A stretch of DNA of 64,000 bases from Streptomyces sp. RPT161 (GTDB taxonomy: Bacteria; Actinomycetota; Actinomycetes; Streptomycetales; Streptomycetaceae). Shown here in pieces: positions 25,905-35,203 of this stretch. The position numbers were made by a program, and so were the translations under genes. Position 1 is the stretch's first letter; the number at the start of each line of letters is the position of its first letter. The notes under the pieces were generated by a model. The model was not told where the DNA came from and searched no databases. It saw only the letters and a list, made by a program, of their open reading frames with translations. The DNA lies in the NCBI RefSeq assembly GCF_027533845.1, contig NZ_JAPZVN010000009.1:186001-250000 (forward strand), in the 5' to 3' direction.

Positions 25905-26438
25905 ATGACGGATTTTGCGGATGAGGCACGGTCGCGTACCGCGCATCTGTTGCGGATGGCGAACACGGTGGATGCCCGGCTGCGGGCGCAGATCATCGAG
26001 TACGCGGATTCGACGCCGGATCCGCCGGTGATGGGCCCGACCGGGATCGCCACGGCGGGCTGTCCGCGATGCCTGCGGACCATGTGGCGGCAGCGCGACG
26101 GCTGGGTGTGCGCGTCGTGCGGCCATGTCGAGGAGGAGCTTCCGGTGAGGTGCCCCAACTGCCGGACGGTGATGAAGTCCCCGCCCACCAGCGCGCCGGA
26201 TCGCTGGTGGTGCGCGCGATGTAGCCGGGTGGCGACGGTTGGCGACTCCACGACGGAGATCGAGAACCGCGAGCGGGGACGGCTGGAGGCGGTTCGGCTG
26301 CTGGACCGGGCGATGGCGGAGCGCGCCGACGGGCGCGGGGACGCGGAGGCCACGGCGGTGTCCTGGGCGTTCTCGGCGGCGGTCACCGAGCGGGAGCGAC
26401 TGCGGATGGAGCGGGCGACCCTCCGGCTGCGCGCCTGA
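25905..26438 (+). CDS. Zinc-ribbon protein of unknown function
   Basis: 177 residues. Six cysteines are arranged as C-x2-C pairs: CPRCLRTMWRQRDGWVCASCG (about residues 47-67), CPNC (about 76-79) and CARC (about 97-100), typical of rubredoxin-like or zinc-ribbon modules. The N- and C-terminal thirds are helical and charged, the latter rich in Arg/Glu and Ala. The start ATG at 25905 has no good ribosome site. Flanked by unrelated genes. Role unknown; a nucleic-acid-binding or regulatory function is only inference. Confidence 0.65.
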   Translation: MTDFADEARSRTAHLLRMANTVDARLRAQIIEYADSTPDPPVMGPTGIATAGCPRCLRTMWRQRDGWVCASCGHVEEELPVRCPNCRTVMKSPPTSAPDRWWCARCSRVATVGDSTTEIENRERGRLEAVRLLDRAMAERADGRGDAEATAVSWAFSAAVTERERLRMERATLRLRA

Positions 26439-26501
26439 CAGGGCCGTAAGGGCCGACGCGGTCCGGACCGTCCGTACGGGCGGACCGCTCCCTCGTCCGC
26501 G

Positions 26502-28109
26502 TCAACGCGGACAGACGCCCTGCGTGTAGTCGACCGTCGCGGTCCCTCGCGAGTACGTCCACTCGGGGTCGAGCAGTTGGGTCCGCAACTGCCGTGCCGC
26601 GGCCGGGCTTTCGACGATGTAGCCGAAGTCCTGCAGCCAGGACGGGTAGAGGTTCTTGGAGCCGAGGTAGAACGCGGAGTCGTCGACGGAGACCACCTTG
26701 TGGTGCAGTGCGTACGGGCGGCCGTCGGCCCAGTTGTCCGTCCGGGCGCTGCGGAACGAGGCCAGTTGCAGGTTGGCGCACATCTTCACGTCCGCGGTCC
26801 GCCGGTCACCGGTGATGCGGGCGAGGCGTTCGCGCAGCGTGTCGCTGATCTCCGAAAGGGACCGGATCTGCGAGTAGCCGCCGCTGCCGACCAGTCCGCG
26901 GTTCGCCGGGTTGCTGACCACGATCCGTACCTTCACTCCCTTGGCGAGCTTGGTGGCCAGGGTGTCGTACAGCCGGATGTCATAGCGCGGCAGCGGCGGG
27001 CAGGTGCCGTTGAGGTCCTGCTGGGAGATCTCGATCCGGTTGTGCGCGCTTGCGATCAGTGAACGCAGCGCGCTCTCCTCCGGGTTGACGGTGTCGTAGT
27101 CGCGGTCCGCGTTGGTGTTGTCGTGCACACCGATACCGCACCGGGTGTCCGGCGCGGTGGGCAGCGTGGGCTTGAACGACGATTCCGGGTCCGAGTCCTT
27201 GATGCCGACGCCCAGTCCACCGACCGCGATCACCGGGACGTCTCCCCGCGCCTTGACGGGTTCGGGGTTGGCGTCCTTCTCCAGGCTGGGCATGCAGGCG
27301 GCTCCGCTGGAGGCGGCCAGCCAGACCGCGTTGGGGTTGCCGGAGTTCCGGCAGGTCCAGGTCCACAACGTGTCCAGGTACTTTCCCGCGGTACGGGCGG
27401 CGGGTCCACGCAGCGCCAGGTCGACGTCCGACACGGGGTGCGTGGTGTCGATGTAGTCGTCCTTCCAGTTGTTGATGCCACCGGTGATCACGGACTCGCC
27501 GTCCACCACGATGAGCTTGGTGTGGTTCCAGGAGAACGACGCCTTCGACGCGGTCATCGAAGCGACGTTCAGGGTGATGCGGTCGGCGGCCTTGCCGAGT
27601 CTGTCGACCAACTCGTTCCTGTACAGCGCCGGTATCACGTTGAGGTGGTAGACCGGCGCGGCCCCGACCAGCACGCGCACCCGCAGCTTGTGCCCGTCCG
27701 CCACGGCCGCCTTCAGTCCCTCGACGATGGCGTCCTGGAAGGCGCCGTTCGGCAGTGGCGCGAGCGAGGAGATGTCAACGGTGCGTCGGGCCTTGGAGAT
27801 GTTCTCGGTCATCTTGGCGAGCAACCGCCGGGTACCCACCCGGTCCGCGCACTTGGGATCGCCCCAGCACCCGGGCGTCTGAAGCAGCCAGCCCCCCGGG
27901 GCGCCGGCGGGTGCGTCCAGGCTGTTGCCACCGCTGCGCTCCCACACCTGCCCTTCGAGCCCGGGCGAGACCTCGCGCAAGCTGCGCTGCACGGCGTCGA
28001 GATGCGCAGTGGGCACCGCGGCCCGCGCCGGCGCGGCGGGGAGCGCGGCCAGCACGGCACTCAGAAGGGCGGCACAGGGCGTCAGACGGCGGAACCGGTG
28101 GCGGAGCAA
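26502..28109 (-). CDS. Secreted phospholipase D-type protein
   Basis: 535 residues. A signal peptide occupies ~residues 1-31. Two phospholipase D catalytic motifs are present: [21 protein letters not shown] (HxK, first half) and [19 protein letters not shown] (HHK, second half), each with the following Asp and Gly-Asn/Lys-Asn. The start is TTG at 28109, after AAGGAAG; no ATG is available. Streptomycete PLDs of this length act outside the cell on phosphatidylcholine. Together with the phospholipase C at 11970-14039, the window encodes two exported phospholipases. Confidence 0.9.
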   Translation of the reverse strand: MLRHRFRRLTPCAALLSAVLAALPAAPARAAVPTAHLDAVQRSLREVSPGLEGQVWERSGGNSLDAPAGAPGGWLLQTPGCWGDPKCADRVGTRRLLAKMTENISKARRTVDISSLAPLPNGAFQDAIVEGLKAAVADGHKLRVRVLVGAAPVYHLNVIPALYRNELVDRLGKAADRITLNVASMTASKASFSWNHTKLIVVDGESVITGGINNWKDDYIDTTHPVSDVDLALRGPAARTAGKYLDTLWTWTCRNSGNPNAVWLAASSGAACMPSLEKDANPEPVKARGDVPVIAVGGLGVGIKDSDPESSFKPTLPTAPDTRCGIGVHDNTNADRDYDTVNPEESALRSLIASAHNRIEISQQDLNGTCPPLPRYDIRLYDTLATKLAKGVKVRIVVSNPANRGLVGSGGYSQIRSLSEISDTLRERLARITGDRRTADVKMCANLQLASFRSARTDNWADGRPYALHHKVVSVDDSAFYLGSKNLYPSWLQDFGYIVESPAAARQLRTQLLDPEWTYSRGTATVDYTQGVCPR

Positions 28110-28299
28110 TGGTGCTTCCTTAGCATCGAGTTAACGGGATGTGAACTACAAGGATCTACAAGGGAACGCAAAGTCTTCCGCCCGCCGAAGCTACCCGCTC
28201 CCCACCCATCACGTCCCGCCCCCGACGTCACTCCTCAGCCAAGCACCCCAGAGTTGGCCCGATTTGGTCGCCGCACCAACAGCAGCACGAGCGCGGCCA
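28110..28299. other. Intergenic segment, no gene seen
   Basis: Between the PLD start and the end of the decayed Lrp-like fragment; it includes the AT-rich AAGTTCACATCCCG-like stretch around 28130-28150 that may hold the PLD promoter. No coding potential is supported. Confidence 0.4.
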
Positions 28300-28560
28300 T
28301 CAGGCCCGACTGCTCGACGGCCTGGGGCCGTTGGGGTAGGCCAGGTGGCCGGGGCGTTTGGCGGGTGCGCCGACCAGGACCGTGTCGGCGGACTGGATGC
28401 CCAGGCCGGAGAGGTCCTCGGTGGTGAAGCGGTAGAGGGATTCGAGGTCGGGAAGCCAGAGGGCGGCGTGCAGGTTGGCCTGGCCGGTGGTGGCCAGGGC
28501 GCCGTGCACGGCGGGGTGCCGGGCGAGGCGACTGCACGGCCGGTTCCTGGAGTTGCTGCG
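28300..28560 (-). pseudogene. Remnant of an Lrp/AsnC-family regulator (ligand-binding domain piece)
   Basis: On the minus strand one frame reads RLARHPAVHGALATTG then QANLHAALWLPDLESLYRF and LVGAPAKRPG. This matches the C-terminal RAM domain of Lrp/AsnC regulators (pattern H-x-TG-x-NL-x6-DL-x3-Y-x-F and the late V-x3-KRPG). There is no helix-turn-helix, no plausible start and the frame breaks upstream near 28560. It sits directly before cobM, suggesting an old regulator lost from this place. Confidence 0.6.
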
Positions 28561-28690
28561 TGACGTGCGCTGATGTGCGAAAGGCCAGGGGGGTCAAGCC
28601 CGGCCCCGACCGGCGGTTCGCCGTCCCGGCTCAGTAGAGTTCGGTGCCGCCCATCATCGGCCGCGTCCGCGTGGCCCGAGGAGAGAAACA

Positions 28691-29452
28691 TTGACGGTCT
28701 ACTTCATCGGCGCCGGGCCGGGCGCCGCCGACCTGATCACCGTGCGCGGCCAGCGCACGCTGGCCCGCTGCGGGGTCTGCCTGTACGCGGGCAGCCTGGT
28801 GCCGCGCGAACTGCTCGCCGAGTGCCCGGCCGACGCCCGGCTGGTCGACACCGCCCAGCTCAACCTGGACCAGATCACCGCGGAACTGGTACGAGCCCAT
28901 GAGCAGGGGCACGACGTGGCGCGGCTGCACTCCGGCGACCCCTCGGTGTTCAGCGCGGTCGCCGAGCAGATGCGCCGTCTCGACGCGGCGGGCGTGCCGT
29001 ACGAGGTGGTGCCCGGTGTGCCGTCCTTCGCGGCGGCGGCGGCCGCGCTGAAACGGGAGTTGACCGTTCCCACGGTCGGGCAGACGGTGATCCTGACCCG
29101 GCTGGCGCACCGCGCCACGCCGATGCCGGACGGCGAGGACCTCGCGACGCTCGGCCGCAGTGGCGCACTGCTCGTACTGCACCTGGCCGCCCGGTACGTC
29201 GACCGGGTCGTGACGGAGTTGCTGCCGCACTACGGGGCCGACTGCCCGGCGGCCGTGGTGGCGATGGCCAGCCGACCGGACGAGCTGGTACTGCGCGGCA
29301 CGCTCGGCGACATCGCCGAACAGGTCAAGGCGGCGGGCATCGTGCGCACCGCGGTGATCCTGGTGGGCCGTACGCTCGGCGCCGAGCAGTTCCGCGACAG
29401 CCATCTGTACTCGGCCGAGCGCGAGCGGCACGGCGCCTGCGATCAGCCGTAG
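28691..29452 (+). CDS. cobM: Precorrin-4 C11-methyltransferase CobM
   Basis: 253 residues, TTG start at 28691 with GAGGAGAG 5 bases upstream. Tetrapyrrole-methylase signatures are clear: VYFIGAGPGAADLITVRG at the start, LYAGSLVP, RLHSGDPSVFSAVAEQMRRL and YEVVPGVPSFAAAAAALKRELT, then a C-terminal VGRTLG. CobM adds the C-11 methyl group to the corrin ring from SAM. It converges with cbiD, overlapping its end by 10 bases. A remnant regulator lies upstream. Confidence 0.93.
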   Translation: MTVYFIGAGPGAADLITVRGQRTLARCGVCLYAGSLVPRELLAECPADARLVDTAQLNLDQITAELVRAHEQGHDVARLHSGDPSVFSAVAEQMRRLDAAGVPYEVVPGVPSFAAAAAALKRELTVPTVGQTVILTRLAHRATPMPDGEDLATLGRSGALLVLHLAARYVDRVVTELLPHYGADCPAAVVAMASRPDELVLRGTLGDIAEQVKAAGIVRTAVILVGRTLGAEQFRDSHLYSAERERHGACDQP

Positions 29453-30576
29453 GCGGCGGGTTCCACCCGGCCGACTATGGTTCCGGCGCGGTCGACGCAG
29501 ATGACGTCGACCGCGACCGGGGCCTCCCGCAGCACGCCGAGGGCGGTGGTCCTGGCGGCGGCGGCCACCAGGTCGCCCAGCGGCACGCCCCGCGCGGCGC
29601 ACAACTGGACCGCTTCCAGGCCGGTGTTGGCGCCCGCCACGGCGGCGGCCAGCTCATCGTCGGCGCCGCCGTGGCGGGCCAGCTCGGCGAGGAAGCCCTT
29701 GTCCACCTGGGAACGAGAGGAGTGCAGGTCGAGATGGCCAGCGGCCAGCTTGGACAGCTTCGCGAAGCCACCGGCGATGGTCAGCCGCGGCACGGGATGG
29801 CGCCGCAGGTACTTCAGCACCGCGCCGGCGAAGTCGCCCATGTCCAGCAGCGCGTCCTCCGGCAGGCCGTGCACCGCGACCGCGACCTTCTCGGAGGTCG
29901 ACCCGGTGCATCCGGCCACATGGGTCCGCCCGGCGGCGCGGGCGACGTCCACGCCGCGCCGGATGCTGTCGATCCACGCGGAGCAGGAGTACGGCACGAC
30001 GATCCCGGTCGTGCCCAGGATGGACAGCCCGCCGAGAATGCCCAGCCGGGGGTTCCAGGTGGATCGGGCGATCTCCTCGCCGCCGTCCACCGAGACCTCG
30101 ACCTCGACGTCCGCCGTTCCACCGTGCGCCCGGGCGACCTCGGCGATGTGCTCGCGCATCATCTGGCGGGGCACCGGGTTGATCGCGGGTTCGCCGACCG
30201 GCAGCGGCAGTCCCGGCCGGGTCACCGTGCCGACGCCGGGACCGGCCCGGAAGACCACGCCGGTGCCGGGGCCGCCGTGCCGAACCGTGGCCCTGACCAG
30301 CGCCCCGTGAGTGACGTCCGGGTCGTCCCCGGCGTCCTTGACCACGGCGGCCATCGCCCGCCCGTCCGCCAACTCCTCGGCGGCCAGGGCGAAGGCCGGC
30401 CGCTGCCCCTTAGGCAGGGTGATGGTCACCGGGTCGGGGAACTGCCCGGTCAGCAGCGCGGTGTACGCGGCCGTGGTGGCCGCCGTGGCGCAGGCGCCCG
30501 TGGTCCAGCCGTGCCGCAGCCCGGTGCGCTCCAGCTGTGCCGACCGGCCGCCCTTCGGCTTCGTACCCTCAGCCAC
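29443..30576 (-). CDS. cbiD: Cobalt-precorrin-5B C1-methyltransferase CbiD
   Basis: 377 residues with GTG start at 30576. The CbiD signature is LRHGWTTGACATAATTAAYTALLTG near the N-terminus, followed by VTRPGLPLPVGEPAINPVPRQM and GFAKLSKLAAGHLDLHSSRSQVD in the C-terminal half. It methylates C1 in the anaerobic-type pathway; in the aerobic route CobF does this. Its presence beside cobG and cobN makes a hybrid gene set. The gene is divergent from cobK with an 11-base gap and convergent with cobM. Confidence 0.92.
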   Translation of the reverse strand: MAEGTKPKGGRSAQLERTGLRHGWTTGACATAATTAAYTALLTGQFPDPVTITLPKGQRPAFALAAEELADGRAMAAVVKDAGDDPDVTHGALVRATVRHGGPGTGVVFRAGPGVGTVTRPGLPLPVGEPAINPVPRQMMREHIAEVARAHGGTADVEVEVSVDGGEEIARSTWNPRLGILGGLSILGTTGIVVPYSCSAWIDSIRRGVDVARAAGRTHVAGCTGSTSEKVAVAVHGLPEDALLDMGDFAGAVLKYLRRHPVPRLTIAGGFAKLSKLAAGHLDLHSSRSQVDKGFLAELARHGGADDELAAAVAGANTGLEAVQLCAARGVPLGDLVAAAARTTALGVLREAPVAVDVICVDRAGTIVGRVEPAAYG

Positions 30577-30587
30577 CGGACGGTCCG

Positions 30588-31337
30588 ATGAGCGCCCGGC
30601 GGCATGTGCTGATCCTCGGCGGTACCACGGAGGCCCGACGGCTCGCCGCCGAGCTGGCCGCCGACCCCGGGCTGCTGGTCACCAGTTCGCTGGCCGGGCG
30701 GGTGGCCCAGCCGAGGCTGCCCGCCGGGCAGGTGCGCATCGGCGGCTTCGGCGGCGTCCAGGGCCTGGCGCAGTGGCTGCGCGAACACCGGGTTGACGCG
30801 CTCATCGACGCCACTCATCCCTTCGCCGAGAAGATCAGTTTCAATGCGGCCGAGGCGGCCGCCCTCGCCCATACTCCCCTGCTCGCCCTGCGCCGTCCCG
30901 GGTGGGTGTCCGGTCCCGGCGACCGCTGGCACGAGGTCGGCTCGCTGGCCGAGGCGGCGGACCTGCTGCCGTCGCTGGGGCGGCGGGTCTTCCTCACCAC
31001 CGGCCGGATGGGACTGGCGGCCTTCGCCGGGCTGGACGAACTGTGGTTCCTGGTCCGCTCGGTCGACGCTCCCGAGCCGCCCTGTCCGGCACGGATGGAA
31101 GTCCTGCTGGACCGGGGGCCGTTCACCGTCGAGGGCGAGTCCGAGCTGATCCGGCGCCATCGTATCGAGGTGCTGGTGACCAAGGACAGCGGCGGCCCTG
31201 CGACGTCCGCCAAACTCACGGCCGCCCGCGAAGCGGACGTGCCGGTCGTTGTCGTGCGTCGGCCCCCCGTCCCCGACGGCGTGCCCGTCGCCCCGGACGT
31301 GGCTGGGGCGGTCGCCTGGCTTGGCTCCCTGGGGTAG
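30588..31337 (+). CDS. cobK: Precorrin-6A reductase CobK
   Basis: 249 residues from ATG at 30588. The fold begins VLILGGTTEARRLAAELA, with VDALIDATHPFAEKIS at ~residues 66-81, the RRPGW, TTGRMGLAAF and LVTKDSGGPATSAKL segments expected for CobK/CbiJ. It reduces precorrin-6A to 6B using NADPH. Only 11 bases separate it from the divergent cbiD start, so their promoters must lie within the other gene's 5' end or be very compact. Confidence 0.92.
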   Translation: MSARRHVLILGGTTEARRLAAELAADPGLLVTSSLAGRVAQPRLPAGQVRIGGFGGVQGLAQWLREHRVDALIDATHPFAEKISFNAAEAAALAHTPLLALRRPGWVSGPGDRWHEVGSLAEAADLLPSLGRRVFLTTGRMGLAAFAGLDELWFLVRSVDAPEPPCPARMEVLLDRGPFTVEGESELIRRHRIEVLVTKDSGGPATSAKLTAAREADVPVVVVRRPPVPDGVPVAPDVAGAVAWLGSLG

Positions 31338-31372
31338 CACCCTCGGCGGGCCTTGTACGGCTCAGCGGGGTG

Positions 31373-31494
31373 CGGCACCGCCGAACTCCCGCCCCGTGGT
31401 TGCTCGCCGTCGCGGCGGAACGAACAGCCGGGGACGAGCCCCGACACCCCGCCGCGACGGCGAGCGACCACGAGGAACCGGAGCGGCGGTGCCG
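31373..31494. terminator. Large nested inverted repeat between cobK and cobIJ
   Basis: Inner arms 31396-31418 and 31449-31471 are 23 bases with one mismatch; outer arms CGGCACCGCCG at 31373-31383 and its perfect complement at 31484-31494. It sits between two convergent stop codons (31337 and 31521), so a bidirectional terminator is the simple reading, but the two-tiered structure is unusually large. Confidence 0.7.
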
Positions 31495-31520
31495 AACCTC
31501 CCGCACCCGGAAACCCGGGG

Positions 31521-33038
31521 CTACCCCTCGGAGGGGTAGTCGCGCGGCGTCCACACCACCGTGGTGCCGTCGCCGCGGCGCACCGTTCGGGTCTGCGAGG
31601 AGCCGACGAGCAGGATGCAGCGCATGTCGACCGTCGCGGGGTCGAGGGTGTCCAGCGTGTGGAACCGCACCGCCTGTTCCGGACCGCCGACGTCCCGGGC
31701 GACCACCACCGGGGTTTCCGGCGCGCGGGTCTCCAGCAGTACCTTCAGCGCGCTCTCCAACTGTGTCCTGCGGCTGTGGGACGCCGGGTTGTACAGCGCC
31801 AGCACCAGGTCGCCGGCCGAGGCGGCGCGCAGCCGCTCCTCGATGATCCGCCAGGGCTTGAGCCGGTCGGAGAGCGAGACCACGGCGTAGTCATGGCCGA
31901 GCGGCGCACCGGCCAGCGCGGCGGCGGACTGCGCGGCCGTCACCCCGGGCACCACCCGTACCCGCACGTCCAGGTACGGATCGGCGGACGCCGCCTCCAG
32001 CACCGCGGTGGCCATGGCGAACACGCCCGGGTCGCCGGAGGAGACCACCGCGACCCTGCGTCCGCGCCGGGCCAGGTCCAGGGCGAACTCGGCGCGTTCG
32101 GCCTCCACACGGTTGTCGCTGGCGTGCCGCCGCTGGCCGGGCCGGCGCGGTACGCGGTCCATGTAGGTGGTGTAGCCGACCAGGTCCTCGGCCGCGGCGA
32201 GCGCCGAACGGGCCTGCGGGGTAAGCCACATGGGACCGGCCGGGCCGAGCCCGACGACGGTGACCTCTCCCTTGGCGCGCTCATCGGTCGTCGGCCGGGT
32301 GTCAACCCGGCTGGGCAGTACTGCCATCGAGAAGTACGGCACCGACTCGGGGTCGACGTCGGCGAGCGGTGCGATCCGCTCGCCGCCCATCGTGGCGCGC
32401 TCCACGTAGTGGGCGTCGGCCAGCCGACCCGCCCGCTCCAGTGCGCCCCGCACCGCCGGGAAGGTGCGGCCGAGCTTCATCACCGCCGCGGAGTCGGCGC
32501 TGGCCAGCCGGGCGGCCAGTTCGTCCTCCGGGAGGGTGCCCGGCAGTACGGTCAGCACCTCCTCGCCCTCCACCAGCGGCCGCCCCAGGCGGGCCGCGGC
32601 GGCGCTCACCGAGGTGACGCCGGGCACCACCTCGGTCGGGTAGCGGTCGGCGAGCCGCTTGTGCATGTGCATGTACGAGCCGTAGAACATCGGGTCGCCC
32701 TCGGCCAGTACCGCGACCGAGCGTCCGGCGTCCAGGTGCACGGCCAGCCGGGCGGCGGCCTCGGCGTAGAACTCCTCCATCGCACCCCGGTAGCCGCCGG
32801 GGTGGTCGGTGGTCTCCGTGGTGACCGGGTAGACCAGCGGCTCCTCGATGTGCTCGGGGCGCAGATGGCGTTCGGCGATGGAGCGGGCGATGCTACGGCC
32901 GTGCCGGGCGCTGTGGTACGCGATGACGTCGGCGCCCGCGATGACCTCGACCGCCCGTACGGTCATCAGGGACGGATCACCGGGGCCGAGGCCGACGCCG
33001 TAGAGGCGGCCGACCGGCTGTGCGGCTTGCGTGTTCAC
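31521..33038 (-). CDS. cobIJ: Fused precorrin-2 C20- and precorrin-3B C17-methyltransferase CobIJ
   Basis: 505 residues carrying two tetrapyrrole methylase domains in one chain. The first (about 1-245, CobI) starts GRLYGVGLGPGDPSLMTVRA, with LAEGDPMFYGSYMHMHKRL and EVVPGVTSVSAAAARLGRPL. The second (about 255-500, CobJ) starts EVTVVGLGPAGPMWLTPQ, with VSSGDPGVFAMATAVLEAA and VVPGVTAAQSAAALAGAPLGHDY. Fusions of this order are known in actinobacteria. The GTG start at 33038 overlaps the cobH stop by 4 bases (GTGA), so it is coupled to cobG-cobH. Confidence 0.93.
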   Translation of the reverse strand: MNTQAAQPVGRLYGVGLGPGDPSLMTVRAVEVIAGADVIAYHSARHGRSIARSIAERHLRPEHIEEPLVYPVTTETTDHPGGYRGAMEEFYAEAAARLAVHLDAGRSVAVLAEGDPMFYGSYMHMHKRLADRYPTEVVPGVTSVSAAAARLGRPLVEGEEVLTVLPGTLPEDELAARLASADSAAVMKLGRTFPAVRGALERAGRLADAHYVERATMGGERIAPLADVDPESVPYFSMAVLPSRVDTRPTTDERAKGEVTVVGLGPAGPMWLTPQARSALAAAEDLVGYTTYMDRVPRRPGQRRHASDNRVEAERAEFALDLARRGRRVAVVSSGDPGVFAMATAVLEAASADPYLDVRVRVVPGVTAAQSAAALAGAPLGHDYAVVSLSDRLKPWRIIEERLRAASAGDLVLALYNPASHSRRTQLESALKVLLETRAPETPVVVARDVGGPEQAVRFHTLDTLDPATVDMRCILLVGSSQTRTVRRGDGTTVVWTPRDYPSEG

Positions 33039-33661
33039 TCTTCCTCGCTCGCTATCGCGTTGATCGCGGCGGCGGCGATCGCGCTCCCGCCGCGCCGTCC
33101 GCGTACCACCAAGTGCTCAAGGCCCGACGGATGTTCGGCCAGTGCCTGCTTGGACTCGGCGGCGCCGACGAAACCGACCGGAACGCCGATCACGGCGGCC
33201 GGGCGCGGGCAGCCCGCCTCGACCATCTCCAGCAGCCGGAACAGCGACGTGGGCGCGTTGCCCACCGCCACCACCGCGCCGTCCAGCCGGTCCCGCCACA
33301 GTTCCATGGCGGCGGCCGAGCGGGTGGTGCCCAACTCGGCGGCCAGACCGGGCACCGAGGGGTCGGACAGGGTGCACACCACCTCGTTGTCGGCGGGCAG
33401 CCGCTTGCGGGTCACCCCGCTGGCCACCATCGCCACGTCGCACAGGATCGGGGCGCCCGACCGCAGCGCGGCGCGGGCATCGCGTACGGCGTTCTGGCTG
33501 TAGCCGAGATCACGTACCAGGTCGACCATGCCGCAGGCGTGGATCATGCGGACCGCGACCTGGGCCACGTCGTCGGGCAGTCCGCTCAGATCCGCCTCGG
33601 CGCGGATGGTGGCAAAGGACTGGCGGTAGATCGCCGGGCCGTCCTTCTCGTACTCGATCAC
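33035..33661 (-). CDS. cobH: Precorrin-8X methylmutase CobH
   Basis: 208 residues from GTG at 33661; this start is chosen because GTGA at 33658-33661 overlaps the cobG stop and gives the family's usual length. Signatures: FATIRAEADLSGLPDDVAQVAVRMIHACGMVDL, GAPILCDVAMVASGVT and VIGVPVGFVGAAESKQAL. CobH moves the C-11 methyl group to C-12, giving hydrogenobyrinate. It in turn overlaps cobIJ by 4 bases. Confidence 0.93.
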   Translation of the reverse strand: MIEYEKDGPAIYRQSFATIRAEADLSGLPDDVAQVAVRMIHACGMVDLVRDLGYSQNAVRDARAALRSGAPILCDVAMVASGVTRKRLPADNEVVCTLSDPSVPGLAAELGTTRSAAAMELWRDRLDGAVVAVGNAPTSLFRLLEMVEAGCPRPAAVIGVPVGFVGAAESKQALAEHPSGLEHLVVRGRRGGSAIAAAAINAIASEEE

Positions 33662-34986
33662 GTGGTCCTCGTCTGGGGTGTGCTGCGGGCCGCCGCCACG
33701 GCGGCCGACATCTGCTGGCTGCCGGGCAAGTCTGCCCGATCGGTTCCGGCCACGCTGACCTGGTATCCGTCCGCGGTGGCCAGTACGTCGACCCAACGGT
33801 CGCCGCCGGGGTGCCCGCAGCGCCGTGCGCACCCGGACCAGTGCACGGGCAACAGCTTTGCCGTCGACGGCCGTTGGGCCGCCAGGGCCTCCGCCGCGTC
33901 ACGGCGCACGTCGGCCAGCGACTTGGCGCAGCCGGGCAGTCCGGTGCAGGCGCTGGCGCCGTGCCAGGGCGAGCCGGAGTCGGCGATGAGCCCCGCCTCG
34001 GCCAGGATTGGCACCTCGGCCGCCGACGCGCCGGGCAGCACCACGCCGCGCCAGGGCGTCAGCCGCAGCTCACCGCTGCCGCGCGCCGCCGCCTCGGCCA
34101 GCAGCCGCCACTGCGGAGCGGACGCCCGGCCGAACCGCAGCCCCAACGACAGACCGGCCACCGTACCGTCGCTGTCGTGTACGACCCCGAACCCGGGCGG
34201 GGGGCCGAAGTCGACCGTCTCAGCCGGGGTGGACGCACCGAGCCGAGCCCGGATGAGGCTGCCGTCCGGGTCCACCTCCCTTACCCGCCAGGCGCGTTGG
34301 CCGCCGTCGCGCAGCACTGCCAGGAACTCCTCGGCCGCCCGCAGCGCCTGGCGCGGACCGTCCTCGGCGGGCATCGCGATCCCGCTGCCGGGTGCGACCG
34401 GTCCCACGTGGAGCACCGCCCGGCGGTCCGGCAGCGCGATCAACGTCACATCGCCGCCGAGCGCCGCCACATCGCCCCGGCCGTCATCAAGGGCGAAAAG
34501 GAACCGGCCCGACAACCCGGTCGCGGCGTCGCTCACGCACAGCAGGCGGTCCAACTCCCGCGTCCACGCCTGCACGTCGGCGTGTCCACAGCCGTCCACC
34601 CCCGCCAGCGGTGAGGCGACGATGTTGCGCACCCGCTCGTGCCGGATCGACGGCAGCAGGCCCGCCGCGCCCAGCCGGTCGGCCAGTTCGCCGCCCGCGT
34701 CCGAACGCAGGCCGCGCAGTTGGACGTTGCCCCGCGAGGTCAGATCGAGATGTCCGTCACCCAGTTCCTCGGACAGCCGGCCCAGCGCCTCGGCCTGAGC
34801 GGCGGTCAACAGCCCGCCGGGCAGCCGTACGCGGGCCAGCGCACCGTCGTCCGCCGGGTGCAGGCGCAGCGCGCCGGGGCAGGCGTCGTCGCGCCCGCGG
34901 CCGACCGGGGGCGCGCCGAAGGGGCTGGTCACGGCGGCTCCGAGGGTCGTTGGCAGGGCGGCGGCGGGTCTCAGCATGTAGGACAT
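33658..34986 (-). CDS. cobG: Precorrin-3B synthase CobG
   Basis: About 442 residues. Nitrite/sulfite-reductase-type repeats are recognisable (LTSRGNVQLRGL, GRFLFALDDGRGD, ELRLTPWRGVVLPG) and near the C-terminus lie the cysteines of a 4Fe-4S cluster, CTGLPGC followed by CARRCGHP (about residues 358-399). CobG is the O2-dependent ring-contracting monooxygenase of the aerobic pathway. The start is ambiguous: ATG at 34986 is used, but TTG at 35001 preceded by TAAGG is possible. First gene of the coupled cobG-cobH-cobIJ set. Confidence 0.9.
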   Translation of the reverse strand: MSYMLRPAAALPTTLGAAVTSPFGAPPVGRGRDDACPGALRLHPADDGALARVRLPGGLLTAAQAEALGRLSEELGDGHLDLTSRGNVQLRGLRSDAGGELADRLGAAGLLPSIRHERVRNIVASPLAGVDGCGHADVQAWTRELDRLLCVSDAATGLSGRFLFALDDGRGDVAALGGDVTLIALPDRRAVLHVGPVAPGSGIAMPAEDGPRQALRAAEEFLAVLRDGGQRAWRVREVDPDGSLIRARLGASTPAETVDFGPPPGFGVVHDSDGTVAGLSLGLRFGRASAPQWRLLAEAAARGSGELRLTPWRGVVLPGASAAEVPILAEAGLIADSGSPWHGASACTGLPGCAKSLADVRRDAAEALAAQRPSTAKLLPVHWSGCARRCGHPGGDRWVDVLATADGYQVSVAGTDRADLPGSQQMSAAVAAARSTPQTRTT

Positions 34987-35034
34987 GGGCGACTGTCGCA
35001 AGCCTTACTATGCTCGCGGACGTTCCAGCACGGC

Positions 35035-35175
35035 GCGTCCTTGCCCGTGACGGCAACTGGGAGGAAACCGGTGCGATTCCGGTGCGGTCCCGCCACTGTC
35101 ACCGTGTCGCGATGACGCAACAGCGTCGCGTGCCACGGAAGCCAGGAACTCCCCGCCGTCCTACACCAGCCCGGG
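35035..35175 (+). promoter_or_regulatory. Cobalamin (adenosylcobalamin) riboswitch upstream of cobN
   Basis: The plus strand shows the B12-riboswitch conserved pieces in order: the AACTGGGAGGAAACCGGTGCG core with CCGG/CCGG pairing and GCGATTCCGGTGCGGTC, then GCCCGCCACTG-like GTCCCGCCACTGT, and finally the B12 box AGCCAGGAACTC at about 35139-35150. It is placed 30-170 bases before cobN, whose expression would be lowered when cobalamin binds. The opposite-strand cobG operon starts at the left edge and does not carry the element in sense orientation. Confidence 0.93.
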
Positions 35176-35203
35176 GCGCGGACCCCGAGGAAGGCATGCC
35201 GAC

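Noticed and set aside
31353..33503. Plus-strand frame of 716 codons opposite cobIJ and cobH
   Set aside because: Arg/Gly/His-rich text with no domain; antisense shadow of two well-identified cob genes.
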